From the NCBI RefSeq assembly GCF_900104815.1, contig NZ_FNTD01000004.1:6137001-6201000 (forward strand): 64,000 bases of DNA, read 5' to 3'. The position numbers and the translations under genes were made by a program. Position 1 is the stretch's first letter. Each line of letters starts with the position of its first letter. The notes beneath the pieces were generated by a model. The model searched no databases. It worked only from the letters and a program-made list of their open reading frames with translations, and was not told the origin of the DNA. Positions 28,239 to 39,561 of the stretch are shown here, piece by piece. This DNA comes from Streptomyces misionensis (lineage in GTDB: Bacteria; Actinomycetota; Actinomycetes; Streptomycetales; Streptomycetaceae).

Positions 28239-29525
28239 TCAGGCGCCCTTGGTCAGCGCCGCGACCAGCACGGGCGTCACCAGTTCCACCTGCCAGGGAC
28301 GCGCCCCGTAGCCGGACAGCGCGGCCGAGACGGTCCCGGCGTCGATCACACCCGGCGGCTGCCAGCACAGGCGGCGGACCGTGTCCGGGGAGACCAGGTT
28401 CTCCTGGGGCATGGAGAGCCGCTCGGCCAGCGAGGTCACGGCGGCCCGCGCGGCGGACAGGCGGGCCGCGGCCGAGGGGTCCTTGTCGGCCCACGCCCTG
28501 GGCGGCGGCGGACCCGTCACCGGCTGGCCCGGCTGCGGCAGCTCGGCCTCCGGCAGCGCCTTGGCCCGGTCCACGGCGGTCTGCCACTGCTCCAGTTGCC
28601 GGCGCCCGGTGCGGTGCCCGAACCCGTTCAGCGCGGCGAGGGCGTGCACATTGCCCGGCAGGGCCAGCGCCGCCTCCACGATCGCGGCGTCCGGCAGCAC
28701 CTTGCCCGGCGACACGTCACGCCGCTGGGCGATGCGGTCCCGCGTCTCCCACAGCTCCCGCACGACGGCCAGCTGCCGCCGGCGCCGTACCTTGTGCATC
28801 CCGGACGTGCGGCGCCAGGGCTCCTTGCGGGGCTCGGCGGGCGGGGCGCTCGCGATCGCGTCGAACTCCTGGAGCGCCCACTCCAGCTTGCCCTGCCGGT
28901 CCAGCTCCTTCTCCAGGGCGTCGCGCAGGTCCACCAGGAGTTCCACGTCCAGCGCGGCGTAGCGCAGCCAGGGCTCGGGCAGCGGGCGGGTGGACCAGTC
29001 GACGGCGGAGTGGCCCTTCTCCAGGACGAAGCCGAGGACGTTCTCCACCATGGCGCCGAGGCCCACCCGGGGGAACCCGGCGAGCCGGCCGGCCAGCTCG
29101 GTGTCGAACAGCCGGGTCGGCACCATGCCTATCTCGCGCAGGCAGGGCAGGTCCTGGGTGGCGGCGTGCAGCACCCACTCGACGCCGGACAGCGCCTCGC
29201 CGAGGGCGGAGAGGTCGGGGCAGGCGACGGGGTCGATCAGCGCGGTGCCGGCGCCCTCGCGGCGCAGCTGCACCAGATAGGCGCGCTGGCCGTAGCGGTA
29301 GCCGGAGGCGCGCTCGGCGTCCACGGCCACGGGGCCCGAGCCGGCGGCGAAGGCGGCGACCGCCTCGGCGAGCGAGGCCTCGTCGGCGATCACGGGCGGA
29401 ATGCCCTCGCGGGGTTCGAGAAGGGGTGTCGGCGCCTCCGTCACAGAAGATCCGGGCTCGTCGGGAGGCGTTTCTCCGTTGCTGCGCCGGGTGCTGTCTG
29501 CTGCGGTGTCTTGGGCGTCGGTCAC
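28239..29525 (-). CDS. Ribonuclease D-like 3'-5' exoribonuclease with HRDC domain
   Basis: 428 residues. The DEDDy exonuclease blocks are visible: VAVDAERASGYRYGQRAYLV (first DxE), HAATQDLPCLREIG (second Asp), and LRYAALDVELLVDL (Tyr and last Asp). An HRDC domain follows around 225-310, and a C-terminal actinobacterial extension holds a second HRDC-like segment. It trims tRNA and other stable RNA 3' ends in the cytoplasm. The N-terminal 40 residues are a disordered acidic tail. Confidence 0.92.
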   Translation of the reverse strand: MTDAQDTAADSTRRSNGETPPDEPGSSVTEAPTPLLEPREGIPPVIADEASLAEAVAAFAAGSGPVAVDAERASGYRYGQRAYLVQLRREGAGTALIDPVACPDLSALGEALSGVEWVLHAATQDLPCLREIGMVPTRLFDTELAGRLAGFPRVGLGAMVENVLGFVLEKGHSAVDWSTRPLPEPWLRYAALDVELLVDLRDALEKELDRQGKLEWALQEFDAIASAPPAEPRKEPWRRTSGMHKVRRRRQLAVVRELWETRDRIAQRRDVSPGKVLPDAAIVEAALALPGNVHALAALNGFGHRTGRRQLEQWQTAVDRAKALPEAELPQPGQPVTGPPPPRAWADKDPSAAARLSAARAAVTSLAERLSMPQENLVSPDTVRRLCWQPPGVIDAGTVSAALSGYGARPWQVELVTPVLVAALTKGA

Positions 29526-29679
29526 CTGTCAAGGGTATCCATGCGTGGACAGCACCCGTCGCCGGAACGTTCCGTCGACGGGCGCCGAGGGGTCGTAAAC
29601 CAGTCAGGGCGGTGAAACCGCCGGTTCACGCGGGTGAACCGGCCGCTCCCCGGAAGTGGTCAAGGGGCATCGTCAGCGG

Positions 29680-30339
29680 TCAGTGGATGATTCCGGTGCG
29701 CAGGGCCACGGCGACCATGCCGGCCCGGTCACCGGTGCCCAGCTTGCGGGCGATACGGGCGAGGTGGCTCTTCACGGTGAGGGCGGACAGGCCCATGGAG
29801 ACGCCGATGGCCTTGTTCGACTGGCCCTCCGCGACCAGCCGCAGCACCTCGACCTCGCGTCCGGACAGTTCGCGGTAGCCGCCCGGGTGGCTCGGGGCAC
29901 CCGGGGGGCGGCGGTGCATACGGGCGGCGGCGCCGAGGGGGGCGGCACCGGGCCGGGCGGGGAGTCCGATATTGGTGCGGGTGCCGGTGACGACATAGCC
30001 CTTGACCCCGCCGGCCAGGGCGTTGCGGACCGCGCCGATGTCGTCGGCGGCGGAGAGGGCGAGCCCGTTGGGCCAGCCCGCCGCGCGGGTCTCGGACAGC
30101 AGGGTCAGGCCGGAGCCGTCGGGCAGGTGGACGTCGGCGACGCAGATGTCGCGGGGGTTGCCGATGCGGGGACGAGCCTCCGCGATGGACGAGGCCTCGA
30201 TGACGTCGCGCACACCGAGCGCCCACAGATGGCGGGTGACGGTGGAGCGCACGCGCGGGTCGGCCACGACCACCATGGCGGTCGGCTTGTTCGGGCGGTA
30301 GGCGACCAGGCTTGCGGGTTGCTCAAGGAGAACGGACAC
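29680..30339 (-). CDS. whiI: Atypical orphan response regulator, WhiI-like
   Basis: 219 residues. The receiver domain (about 20-125) keeps the phosphorylatable-type Asp69 (VADVHLPDGSG) but lacks two pocket residues: the usual acidic pair is A26-D27, and the Lys of the GYLLK motif is Thr118 (GYVVT). The LuxR-type helix-turn-helix is at 156-215 (LSGREVEVLRLVAEGQSNKAIG). No kinase gene is adjacent. Position between RNase D and hemE, the degenerate pocket and a sigma-WhiG promoter all match WhiI, needed for sporulation septation in Streptomyces. Confidence 0.87.
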   Translation of the reverse strand: MSVLLEQPASLVAYRPNKPTAMVVVADPRVRSTVTRHLWALGVRDVIEASSIAEARPRIGNPRDICVADVHLPDGSGLTLLSETRAAGWPNGLALSAADDIGAVRNALAGGVKGYVVTGTRTNIGLPARPGAAPLGAAARMHRRPPGAPSHPGGYRELSGREVEVLRLVAEGQSNKAIGVSMGLSALTVKSHLARIARKLGTGDRAGMVAVALRTGIIH

Positions 30340-30417
30340 CAGGCCTCCTGGGTGGGGGGACGGGGCCGGCTTGTGGGGAAGAAGCCGGGACGAACCGTGC
30401 TTTCAAGGTCACAGTCG

Positions 30418-30445
30418 TCTTCGGCAGCAAACGTGTCCGCCTTTA
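30418..30445 (-). promoter_or_regulatory. Sigma-WhiG-type promoter of whiI
   Basis: On the minus strand TAAA (30445-30442) is followed after exactly 16 bases by GCCGAAGA (30425-30418). The WhiG consensus is TAAA-N15/16-GCCGATAA, so the -35 is complete and the -10 matches 6 of 8. The -10 is 79 bp from the whiI start. The S. coelicolor whiI gene is known to depend on sigma-WhiG. Confidence 0.8.
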
Positions 30446-30621
30446 GGGAGTGATCACGATCTAGTGAGTAACAATCTGCGCAATTCGGACACGCGATCGA
30501 TCACCCGAAGATCGAATCGGTTCGAGCGGATGCGATTCGAGTGCGCAATGTGGCCGTATCGACAAAGAGATGGTCAATAAGGCGCCCAACAGGATGACGA
30601 CGGCCGAAACCGGCCGTCACC

Positions 30622-31299
30622 TCACCGGGACTGCGGACCCCTGCGCTGCGGCAGCGTCACCACGGACGCGTCGCCGGGACCGGCCGGCGGCAGCCCCCCG
30701 ACCTGCGCCAGCAGATCGCACCAGGACGCCAGGTGGGCCGCCGCGTCCGGTACCCCGCCCAGCCCCTCGCGGGGCGTCCAGGACGCCCGGATCTCGATCT
30801 GCGAGGCGGGCGGCCGGTCGGCGAGGCCGCCGAAGTAGTGGGAGCCGGCACGCGTGACCGTACCGCTGGGCTCGCCGTAGCCGAGGCCGCGCGCCTGGAG
30901 CGCCCCGGTCAGCCACGACCAGCACACCTCCGGCAGCAGCGGATCGGCCGCCATCTCCGGCTCCAGCTCCGCCCGCACCAGCGTCACCAGCCGGAACGTG
31001 CCCCGCCACGCGTCATGCCCGGCCGGGTCGTGCAGCAGCACCAGGCGCCCGTCCGCCAGCTCCTGGTCGCCGTCGACCACCACCGCCTCCAGCGCGTACG
31101 CGTACGGCGCGAGCCGCTGCGGCGCGGGGGTCGGCTCCACCTCGACCTGCGGCCGCAGCCGGCAGGCGCGCAGGGCGTCGACCGCGGCCCGGAAAGCCGG
31201 CGGACCCGCGGCACCCGAGTGCCGGTCCGCCTCTTCGGTGTCCTTCACGTCGCCCAATCCGTCAGCGCCTTCCGACATTCGTCCGTGAGCCGCAGCCAT
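30622..31299 (-). CDS. DUF3000 family protein
   Basis: About 225 residues of a conserved actinobacterial protein of unknown function that lies next to hemE in streptomycetes. A Gly/Glu-rich N-terminus precedes a compact domain (FRAAVDALRACRLRPQVEVE, then VCWSWLTGALQARG and IEIRASWTPREGLGG). No signal peptide or membrane segment is seen. The ATG at 31299 has no clear ribosome site and may be leaderless; ATG 31278 is an alternative. It is divergent from hemE, with 110 bp between the starts. Confidence 0.75.
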   Translation of the reverse strand: MAAAHGRMSEGADGLGDVKDTEEADRHSGAAGPPAFRAAVDALRACRLRPQVEVEPTPAPQRLAPYAYALEAVVVDGDQELADGRLVLLHDPAGHDAWRGTFRLVTLVRAELEPEMAADPLLPEVCWSWLTGALQARGLGYGEPSGTVTRAGSHYFGGLADRPPASQIEIRASWTPREGLGGVPDAAAHLASWCDLLAQVGGLPPAGPGDASVVTLPQRRGPQSR

Positions 31300-31409
31300 G
31301 CGGGGAAGAGTAAGGGGAACCGGGGCCCTGCGCAGGCAAGACACCCCGCGACGTGCGCTTCCTCGCCGCCTGCGCACGGCCGCCCGCGGCGGCATGCGAG
31401 ACTTTTCCC

Positions 31410-32477
31410 GTGACCGCCAACGAGGCCCTTGCGGGCAAGCAGCCGACCGAGACGTACGACAGCGCCTTCCTCAAGGCGTGCAGGCGCGAACCCGTGCCGC
31501 ACACCCCCGTCTGGTTCATGCGCCAGGCCGGCCGCTCCCTGCCCGAGTACCGCAAGGTGCGCGAGGGAGTCCCCATGCTGGAGTCCTGCACGCGGCCCGA
31601 GCTGGTCACCGAGATCACCCTCCAGCCGGTGCGGCGGCACCACGTGGACGCGGCGATCTACTACAGCGACATCGTCGTCCCGCTCAAGGCCATCGGCCTC
31701 GACCTCGACATCAAGCCCGGCGTCGGCCCGGTCGTCGAGCAGCCCATCCGCACCCGCGCCGACCTGGCCCGGCTGCGCGACCTCACCCCCGAGGACGTCC
31801 CGTACGTCACCGAGGCCATCGGGATGCTCACCCGCGAGCTGGGGTCCACCCCGCTGATCGGCTTCGCGGGCGCCCCCTTCACCCTCGCCAGCTACCTGGT
31901 CGAGGGCGGCACCTCGCGCACGTACGAGAACGCCAAGGCGATGATGTACGGCGACCCCGAACTCTGGGCCGACCTGCTGGACCGCCTCGCCGACATCACG
32001 ACCGCCTTCCTCAAGGTGCAGATCGAGGCCGGCGCCTCCGCGGTGCAGCTCTTCGACTCCTGGGCCGGCGCGCTCGCCCCCGCCGACTACCGGCGCTCGG
32101 TGCTGCCCGCCTCGGCGAAGGTCTTCGACGCGGTCGCCCCGTACGGGGTGCCGCGCATCCACTTCGGCGTCGGCACCGGCGAGCTGCTGGGGCTGATGGG
32201 CGAGGCCGGCGCGGACGTCGTCGGCGTCGACTGGCGCGTCCCGCTGGACGAGGCCGTGCGCCGCGTCGGCCCCGGCAAGGCGCTCCAGGGCAACCTCGAC
32301 CCGACCGTGCTGTTCGCCGGCAAGGACGCCGTCGAGACCAAGGCCCAGGAGGTGCTGGACGCCGCCGCCGGTCTGGAGGGGCACGTCTTCAACCTCGGCC
32401 ACGGTGTGCTGCCCACCACCGACCCGGACGCGCTGACCCGCCTCGTGGAGTACGTGCACGGCGCGACCGCCCGCTGA
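31410..32477 (+). CDS. hemE: Uroporphyrinogen decarboxylase
   Basis: 355 residues, the standard length. It decarboxylates uroporphyrinogen III to coproporphyrinogen III in the cytoplasm. The signature [17 protein letters not shown] lies near residue 33, with [17 protein letters not shown] near 150 and [10 protein letters not shown] near 250. No Shine-Dalgarno precedes the GTG at 31410, and GAGACT lies ten bases upstream, so the message may be leaderless. It acts before the CgoX and ChdC proteins encoded 12 kb downstream. Confidence 0.95.
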   Translation: MTANEALAGKQPTETYDSAFLKACRREPVPHTPVWFMRQAGRSLPEYRKVREGVPMLESCTRPELVTEITLQPVRRHHVDAAIYYSDIVVPLKAIGLDLDIKPGVGPVVEQPIRTRADLARLRDLTPEDVPYVTEAIGMLTRELGSTPLIGFAGAPFTLASYLVEGGTSRTYENAKAMMYGDPELWADLLDRLADITTAFLKVQIEAGASAVQLFDSWAGALAPADYRRSVLPASAKVFDAVAPYGVPRIHFGVGTGELLGLMGEAGADVVGVDWRVPLDEAVRRVGPGKALQGNLDPTVLFAGKDAVETKAQEVLDAAAGLEGHVFNLGHGVLPTTDPDALTRLVEYVHGATAR

Positions 32478-32496
32478 CCCACCAGCGCGAACACCC

Positions 32497-32525
32497 TCCG
32501 GCCCCCGGCACCGCCGGGGGCCGGA
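32497..32525 (+). terminator. Terminator of hemE
   Basis: TCCGGCCCCCGGC / GCCGGGGGCCGGA form a perfect 13-bp stem with a 3-nt loop, 20 bp after the stop. Confidence 0.85.
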
Positions 32526-32732
32526 CGCGTTTTCGGGCGGCCGTCGAGGACGCGCCGCCGCCCACGGCGGTGCGCTGGTGAGCCGGTCGCGGTGCACGCA
32601 GGGACAACACCGGGCGGGCGAGGAACCCTAGCGTTCTCGTCGGCGGCCGAGTGGGTCCGCGGTCCGGTCCGCCTCGGCGGCCACCCGGCATCCGGCCGTC
32701 ACGCGTCCCGATCCCCGGAAAGGCACCCTGAC

Positions 32733-35135
<2,403 letters not shown>

Positions 35136-35213
35136 GGGGCGCCCGAGACCAAGGGGGCGGCCCGGCCGGCCCCACGCGGCCCGCCGAACACCCGATGAGG
35201 CGCTTGAGCGCGC

Positions 35214-35252
35214 CCGGTGCCCAGGACGCCTTCCGGCGGTCCTGGGCACCGG
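35214..35252 (+). terminator. Hairpin in the 335-bp gap after the LtrA gene
   Basis: CCGGTGCCCAGGAC (35214-35227) pairs with GTCCTGGGCACCGG (35239-35252), extended inside by GCC/GGC with one bulged base. The rest of the gap 35136-35470 shows no convincing gene. Confidence 0.75.
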
Positions 35253-35470
35253 CGTGTGCGGCGGAGCGTGCGGCGGAGCCCACCGCGGCCCCGGCGAGGC
35301 CCCCTCCCGCTTCCACGGCCTCCTCGTGAGAGGTTCCGCGGCCGGTGCGCCGTCGGCACACGACCCCTGCGCGCTCGGCGCACTCCACGTCCCCGGGCGG
35401 CGGCCGGCATCCCGGCCGAAGGCCGCGAGGACGCCGTTATTCTTCCGTCGGGCGAGGAGACGGAGAAGGC

Positions 35471-37738
35471 GTGTCGGACGAGAGTCCGTTCGGGGCCGTG
35501 CTGCGCGGACTGCGCCGGCGGGGCCGGCTGACGATGGAGGAGCTGGCCGAGGCGTCGGGGGTCAGCGTCCGGGCGATCGGCGACATGGAGCGGGGCCGCA
35601 GCCGGGTCCCGCAGCGGCGCACGGTGGTGGCGCTGGCGGACGGGCTGGGCCTCGCGGACGCGCAGCGCGAAGGGCTGATCGCGGCGGCGCGTGCGGCGCG
35701 TACGACGCGTACGACGCGTGCGGTGGCGTCCGCCTCGACCGTGCCGCAGCGGTCCGTGCGGGATTTCACCGGGCGCGGCCCCGAGCTGGCGTTCCTCCGG
35801 AAGGCGGCCGAACGGGCCCGCACCGGCGCGGGGGCGTCGGTGGCGGTGGTCTCGGGTCCTCCGGGGTGCGGGAAGACGACGCTGGCGCTGAAGGCCGCGG
35901 CGGACCTGGTGGGCGAGTTCCCCGACGGCTGTTTCGTGGTGGACCTGCACGGCGTGGCGGGCCCGGTGGACCCCGGCGAGGCCCTGCTGAAGCTGCTGAG
36001 GGCCCTGGGGGTGTCGGACCGGCGACTGGGGCGGGAGGACGCGGCGGGCCATGCGGGGCTGCTGCGGTCGCTGCTCGCCGAGCGCCGGTGCCTGGTGGTG
36101 CTGGACAACGCCCGCGACGAGGGGCAGGTGCGTCCCTTGCTGCCGGCGGGCGGGGAGAGCCTCGTCCTGGTCACGAGCCGACGGCCCCTGTCGGGGCTGG
36201 AGGACGTCGACCGGCTGGCGTTGTCCGAGATGGCACAGTCCGAGGCCGTGGAGCTGCTGCGCCGGATCCTCGGTGCCGAGCGCGCGGACGCGGAGGTCGC
36301 ATCGGTCGCCCGGGTCGCCGAGTTGTGCGGACGGCTGCCGCTGGCCCTGCGGGTGGCGGGGAACTGGCTGACGGTGCGCTCGGGGTGGAGCGTGGGCCGG
36401 CTGGCCCGGCGCCTGGCCGACGAGGAGCGCAGGCTCGGCGCGCTCGCCGTCGGGGACGTGCGGGTGGAGGCCGCCTTCGAACTGTCCTACCGGCAGCTCA
36501 CTCCCCAGGCCGCCCGGCTGCTGCGCCTGCTGAGCCTGGTCCCGGCGCCCGACCTGACCGCCTCCTACGGCGCGGCCCTGGGCGAGACCGGAGTGTTCGA
36601 GGCCGAGGACGTGATGGAGGAGCTGATCGAGGCCGGGCTGCTGCAGGTCGCCTTCAACGGCCGTTACAAACTGCACGACCTGCTCCGGCTGTTCGGCCGC
36701 GCCCGGCTGTCGCGCGAGGAGACGCCCGCCGAGCGGGCGGCGGCCGAGGACCGGCTGCGCGGGTGGCTGCTGGACACCGCGACGGTCGCCGGCCGCTGGT
36801 TCAAGCCCGGGTACGGGGAGCCGCCGTCGTCCTGGCGGGGCCCGGACCCGCTGCGCAGCGCCGAGGAGGCCGAGGCCTGGCTCCGCAACGAGGCTCCCGC
36901 CTGGCTCGCCGCGCTGCGCGGCGCCGCGCAGCGCGGCGAGCACACCCGGGTGGTGCGGACCGCCGACGCCATGGAGTGGTTCTGCGACCTGTGGATCTTC
37001 TGGGGGCACTGGCCGGAGGTCTACCGGCTGTCCAGCGAGGCCGCCGCCGCGCTGGACGACCCGAAACTGCGGGCCCTCCACCTCAACCTGCGCTCCTGGG
37101 CGCTGATCTGTTGCGAGCACCGCTACCGCGAGGCCCTCGAACTGGCCGGCGAAGCGCTGGAATGCGCCCGCAGCGCACAGGACGTCGCCCAGCAGGCCGC
37201 GGCACTGATGCACGCGGCGAGCGCGCACCGGCACCTCGGCGAGGTCAGGGCCGCCGCCGAGAAATGCCTCGCCTCCATCAAAGTGGCGGAAGCCGTCGGC
37301 GCGTACGAGGTCTGGCTGAACGCCATGATGAGCCACGCGGCCGCCCTGCGCCTGCTCGGCCGGGCCGAGGAGGCGCTGACCACGGACACGCGCGTCATCG
37401 CCTTCCTCGACGCGCCCGACTGCCCGGTGCGCGGGCACGTCGCCGATGCCTTCCGAGCCCATGTGACCCACGCACTCGGTCGTGACCACGCGGCCCTCGG
37501 GCGGTGGCGGGAGGCCGCCGGCCACTACCGCGACGCCCTGGTCCGGTCCGAGCGCATCGGCCTGACCTACCGGACCGGCCAGGCGCTGGTGTACCTGGGA
37601 CCGGCCCTGATCGAGCTGGGAGAGACCGAGGAGGCCCGCTCCCGCCTCCGCCAGGTCCTGGACCTCGGCGAGGACGCGGTCGACCCCGAGGCCCTGACGA
37701 CCGCGCGGGAAATCCTGGACTCGCTCCCCGCCGAGTGA
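35471..37738 (+). CDS. XRE / NB-ARC / TPR (STAND-type) transcriptional regulator
   Basis: 755 residues. An XRE helix-turn-helix (about 8-65, LTMEELAEASGVSVRAIGDME) is followed by an NTPase domain with Walker A SGPPGCGKTTLALKAA (about 135) and Walker B RRCLVVLDNARDE. A winged-helix region comes next, then a TPR-like C-terminal half (about 440-755). This is the AfsR/SARP-like STAND plan without the SARP domain. GGAGAAGG precedes the GTG at 35471. It lies just upstream of an SsgA-like gene on the same strand. Its target is unknown. Confidence 0.88.
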   Translation: MSDESPFGAVLRGLRRRGRLTMEELAEASGVSVRAIGDMERGRSRVPQRRTVVALADGLGLADAQREGLIAAARAARTTRTTRAVASASTVPQRSVRDFTGRGPELAFLRKAAERARTGAGASVAVVSGPPGCGKTTLALKAAADLVGEFPDGCFVVDLHGVAGPVDPGEALLKLLRALGVSDRRLGREDAAGHAGLLRSLLAERRCLVVLDNARDEGQVRPLLPAGGESLVLVTSRRPLSGLEDVDRLALSEMAQSEAVELLRRILGAERADAEVASVARVAELCGRLPLALRVAGNWLTVRSGWSVGRLARRLADEERRLGALAVGDVRVEAAFELSYRQLTPQAARLLRLLSLVPAPDLTASYGAALGETGVFEAEDVMEELIEAGLLQVAFNGRYKLHDLLRLFGRARLSREETPAERAAAEDRLRGWLLDTATVAGRWFKPGYGEPPSSWRGPDPLRSAEEAEAWLRNEAPAWLAALRGAAQRGEHTRVVRTADAMEWFCDLWIFWGHWPEVYRLSSEAAAALDDPKLRALHLNLRSWALICCEHRYREALELAGEALECARSAQDVAQQAAALMHAASAHRHLGEVRAAAEKCLASIKVAEAVGAYEVWLNAMMSHAAALRLLGRAEEALTTDTRVIAFLDAPDCPVRGHVADAFRAHVTHALGRDHAALGRWREAAGHYRDALVRSERIGLTYRTGQALVYLGPALIELGETEEARSRLRQVLDLGEDAVDPEALTTAREILDSLPAE

Positions 37739-37899
37739 GCCGCACCCCGCGGTGGCCGAAACCGGTACGACGGGCCGTTTCCCTGGCCGGTGCCCTGACG
37801 GGCAACGCCCCGTACGTTCCCCGGCAATCCGCGTACGCCGGCGGTTCTAAGGTCGGTCGCGCAGACCGCCACCCCCTCAGAACCTGCTGGACGGAAGAC

Positions 37900-38340
37900 A
37901 TGACTCAGCCGTTTTTCAGCGCCGCCGAAACCTCGGTCACCGACGAGGTGGTGGTGCACGTCGTCGTCGCCGACGAACCGCCGGTGTCCCTGCCCGCCGA
38001 GCTCCGCTACGACCGGTCGGACCCCTACGCCGTGTGCCTCTCCATCGGGATGACCTCGACCGGCACGGTCGACTGGGTGTTCGCGCGCAGCCTCCTGACA
38101 CAGGGGCTGAGCCGGCCGGCGGGCGTCGGCGACATCCTGGTCACGCCCTGGCACTGCGGGCCCCGGCACGCGCTGCGGATCGTCGTCAGGTCCCGCGCCG
38201 GAGCGGCCGTGCTGTACGTCGCGGTCCCGGCGGTGACCGCGTTCCTGGAACGGACCCGCGCGGTCGTGCCGCCGGGGGCGGAGGGGCTGTTCGTCGACCT
38301 GGACCGCGTGGTCGCCGAACTGCTGGCGGACGGCGGGTGA
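37900..38340 (+). CDS. SsgA/SsgB-family sporulation protein (SALP)
   Basis: 146 residues, the full length of SsgA-like proteins, which are confined to morphologically complex actinomycetes and control septum placement and spore wall formation. Family features are VPAELRYDRSDPYAV-type text (LPAELRYDRSDPYAVCLSI), TVDWVFARSLLTQGL, and VPPGAEG near the end. Which SsgA paralogue it is cannot be told. GGACGGAAG lies before the ATG. It follows the STAND regulator by 161 bp. Confidence 0.9.
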   Translation: MTQPFFSAAETSVTDEVVVHVVVADEPPVSLPAELRYDRSDPYAVCLSIGMTSTGTVDWVFARSLLTQGLSRPAGVGDILVTPWHCGPRHALRIVVRSRAGAAVLYVAVPAVTAFLERTRAVVPPGAEGLFVDLDRVVAELLADGG

Positions 38341-38411
38341 CGGGCCGCTTCGGCCGGCCGCGTGCGGGCGGCGACCGGGAACGCTCCCACCGCGCCGTGC
38401 GGGCGCCCGGA

Positions 38412-39401
38412 TCAGCCGCCGTACCGGTGCAGGGCGACGTGAACGGTGTCCAGGATCTGGATGCGGGCCGCCCGGGCGGCGTCCGTGTCGTGCAGCGGGG
38501 CGAGCACCATGAAGCCGTGGATCGTCCCGTGGTAGCGCATCGAGACCACCGCCACGCCGGCCGCGCGGAGCTTGTCCGCGTAGGCCTCGCCCTCGTCGCG
38601 CACCACGTCGGCCTCGCTGGTGACCACCAGCGTCGGGGGCAGTCCGGTGAGCTGCTCCAGGGATGCCTGCAACGGCGACGCGGTGACCTCGCTGCGCTGC
38701 CGTACGTCGGGCAGGTACTGGTCCCAGAACCAGCGCATGGTCTCCCGGCCGAGGAAGTAGCCCTTGGCGAACTCCCGGTACGACGGGGTGTCGAAGTCGG
38801 CGTCGGTGACCGGGCAGAGCAGCACCTGCTGGAGCAGCCGCACCCCGCCGCGCTCCTTGGCGAGCAGGGTCAGCGCCGCCACCAGGTTGGCGCCCGCGGA
38901 GTCGCCCACCGCGGCCATCCGGCTCCCGTCCAGGCCGATCTCGGCGCCCTGCTCGTGGATCCACCGCGCGACCGCGTAGCACTGCTCGACGGCGACCGGG
39001 TACCGCGCCTCGGGGGCGCGCTCGTACTCCACGAAGACCACGGCCGCGTCCGCGCCGAGCGCCAGTTCGCGCACCAGGCGCTCATGGGTGCCGGCGTCAC
39101 CGAGCACCCAGCCGAGGCCGTGCAGGAACAGCACGACGGGGATCTCGCCGACGCTGTCGGCGGGCCTGACCACCTTCACCCGTACGTGCCCGGTCGGCCC
39201 GCCGGGGAGCGCGAGCCATTCCGCGGAGGTCGCCCCCTCGTCGAGCGGGTCGCCCTCCTCCTGGAGACGGGCCAGCCCCAGCCGGGCCTGTTCCGGGTCC
39301 CGGTCGTCCGCCGACGGCAGGCCGGCGTGCCTGGCCACCAGGGCTCGGGTGGGGCGGTCCAGGACAGGGTGCCGGACGGACGAGGGAGCGAAGTCGGACA
39401 C
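38412..39401 (-). CDS. Alpha/beta hydrolase, hormone-sensitive-lipase-like esterase
   Basis: 329 residues. The oxyanion-hole motif is FLHGLGWVLG, where most of this family have HGGGW, so one Gly is Leu. The nucleophile elbow is GDSAGAN, followed by TSEADVVRDEGEAYAD and YHGTIHGF with the catalytic Asp and His. No signal peptide. GGAGATC lies before the GTG start at 39401. It is transcribed alone and convergently toward the SsgA-like gene. Confidence 0.87.
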   Translation of the reverse strand: MSDFAPSSVRHPVLDRPTRALVARHAGLPSADDRDPEQARLGLARLQEEGDPLDEGATSAEWLALPGGPTGHVRVKVVRPADSVGEIPVVLFLHGLGWVLGDAGTHERLVRELALGADAAVVFVEYERAPEARYPVAVEQCYAVARWIHEQGAEIGLDGSRMAAVGDSAGANLVAALTLLAKERGGVRLLQQVLLCPVTDADFDTPSYREFAKGYFLGRETMRWFWDQYLPDVRQRSEVTASPLQASLEQLTGLPPTLVVTSEADVVRDEGEAYADKLRAAGVAVVSMRYHGTIHGFMVLAPLHDTDAARAARIQILDTVHVALHRYGG

Positions 39402-39561
39402 ACGATCTCCTGCCGGCGGGGCCGAGGGGCGGAAGGACGAAAAGGGCTGTTCGGGGTGGGGGACGTCTGGGGGACGGCGGTGTCCGCGGCCTGGCTGCCG
39501 GGTGCCGGGCCGGGGCGCCGCCGCGGGCACGGGGCGGTCCGCGACGTTTCGACCGGGGACC

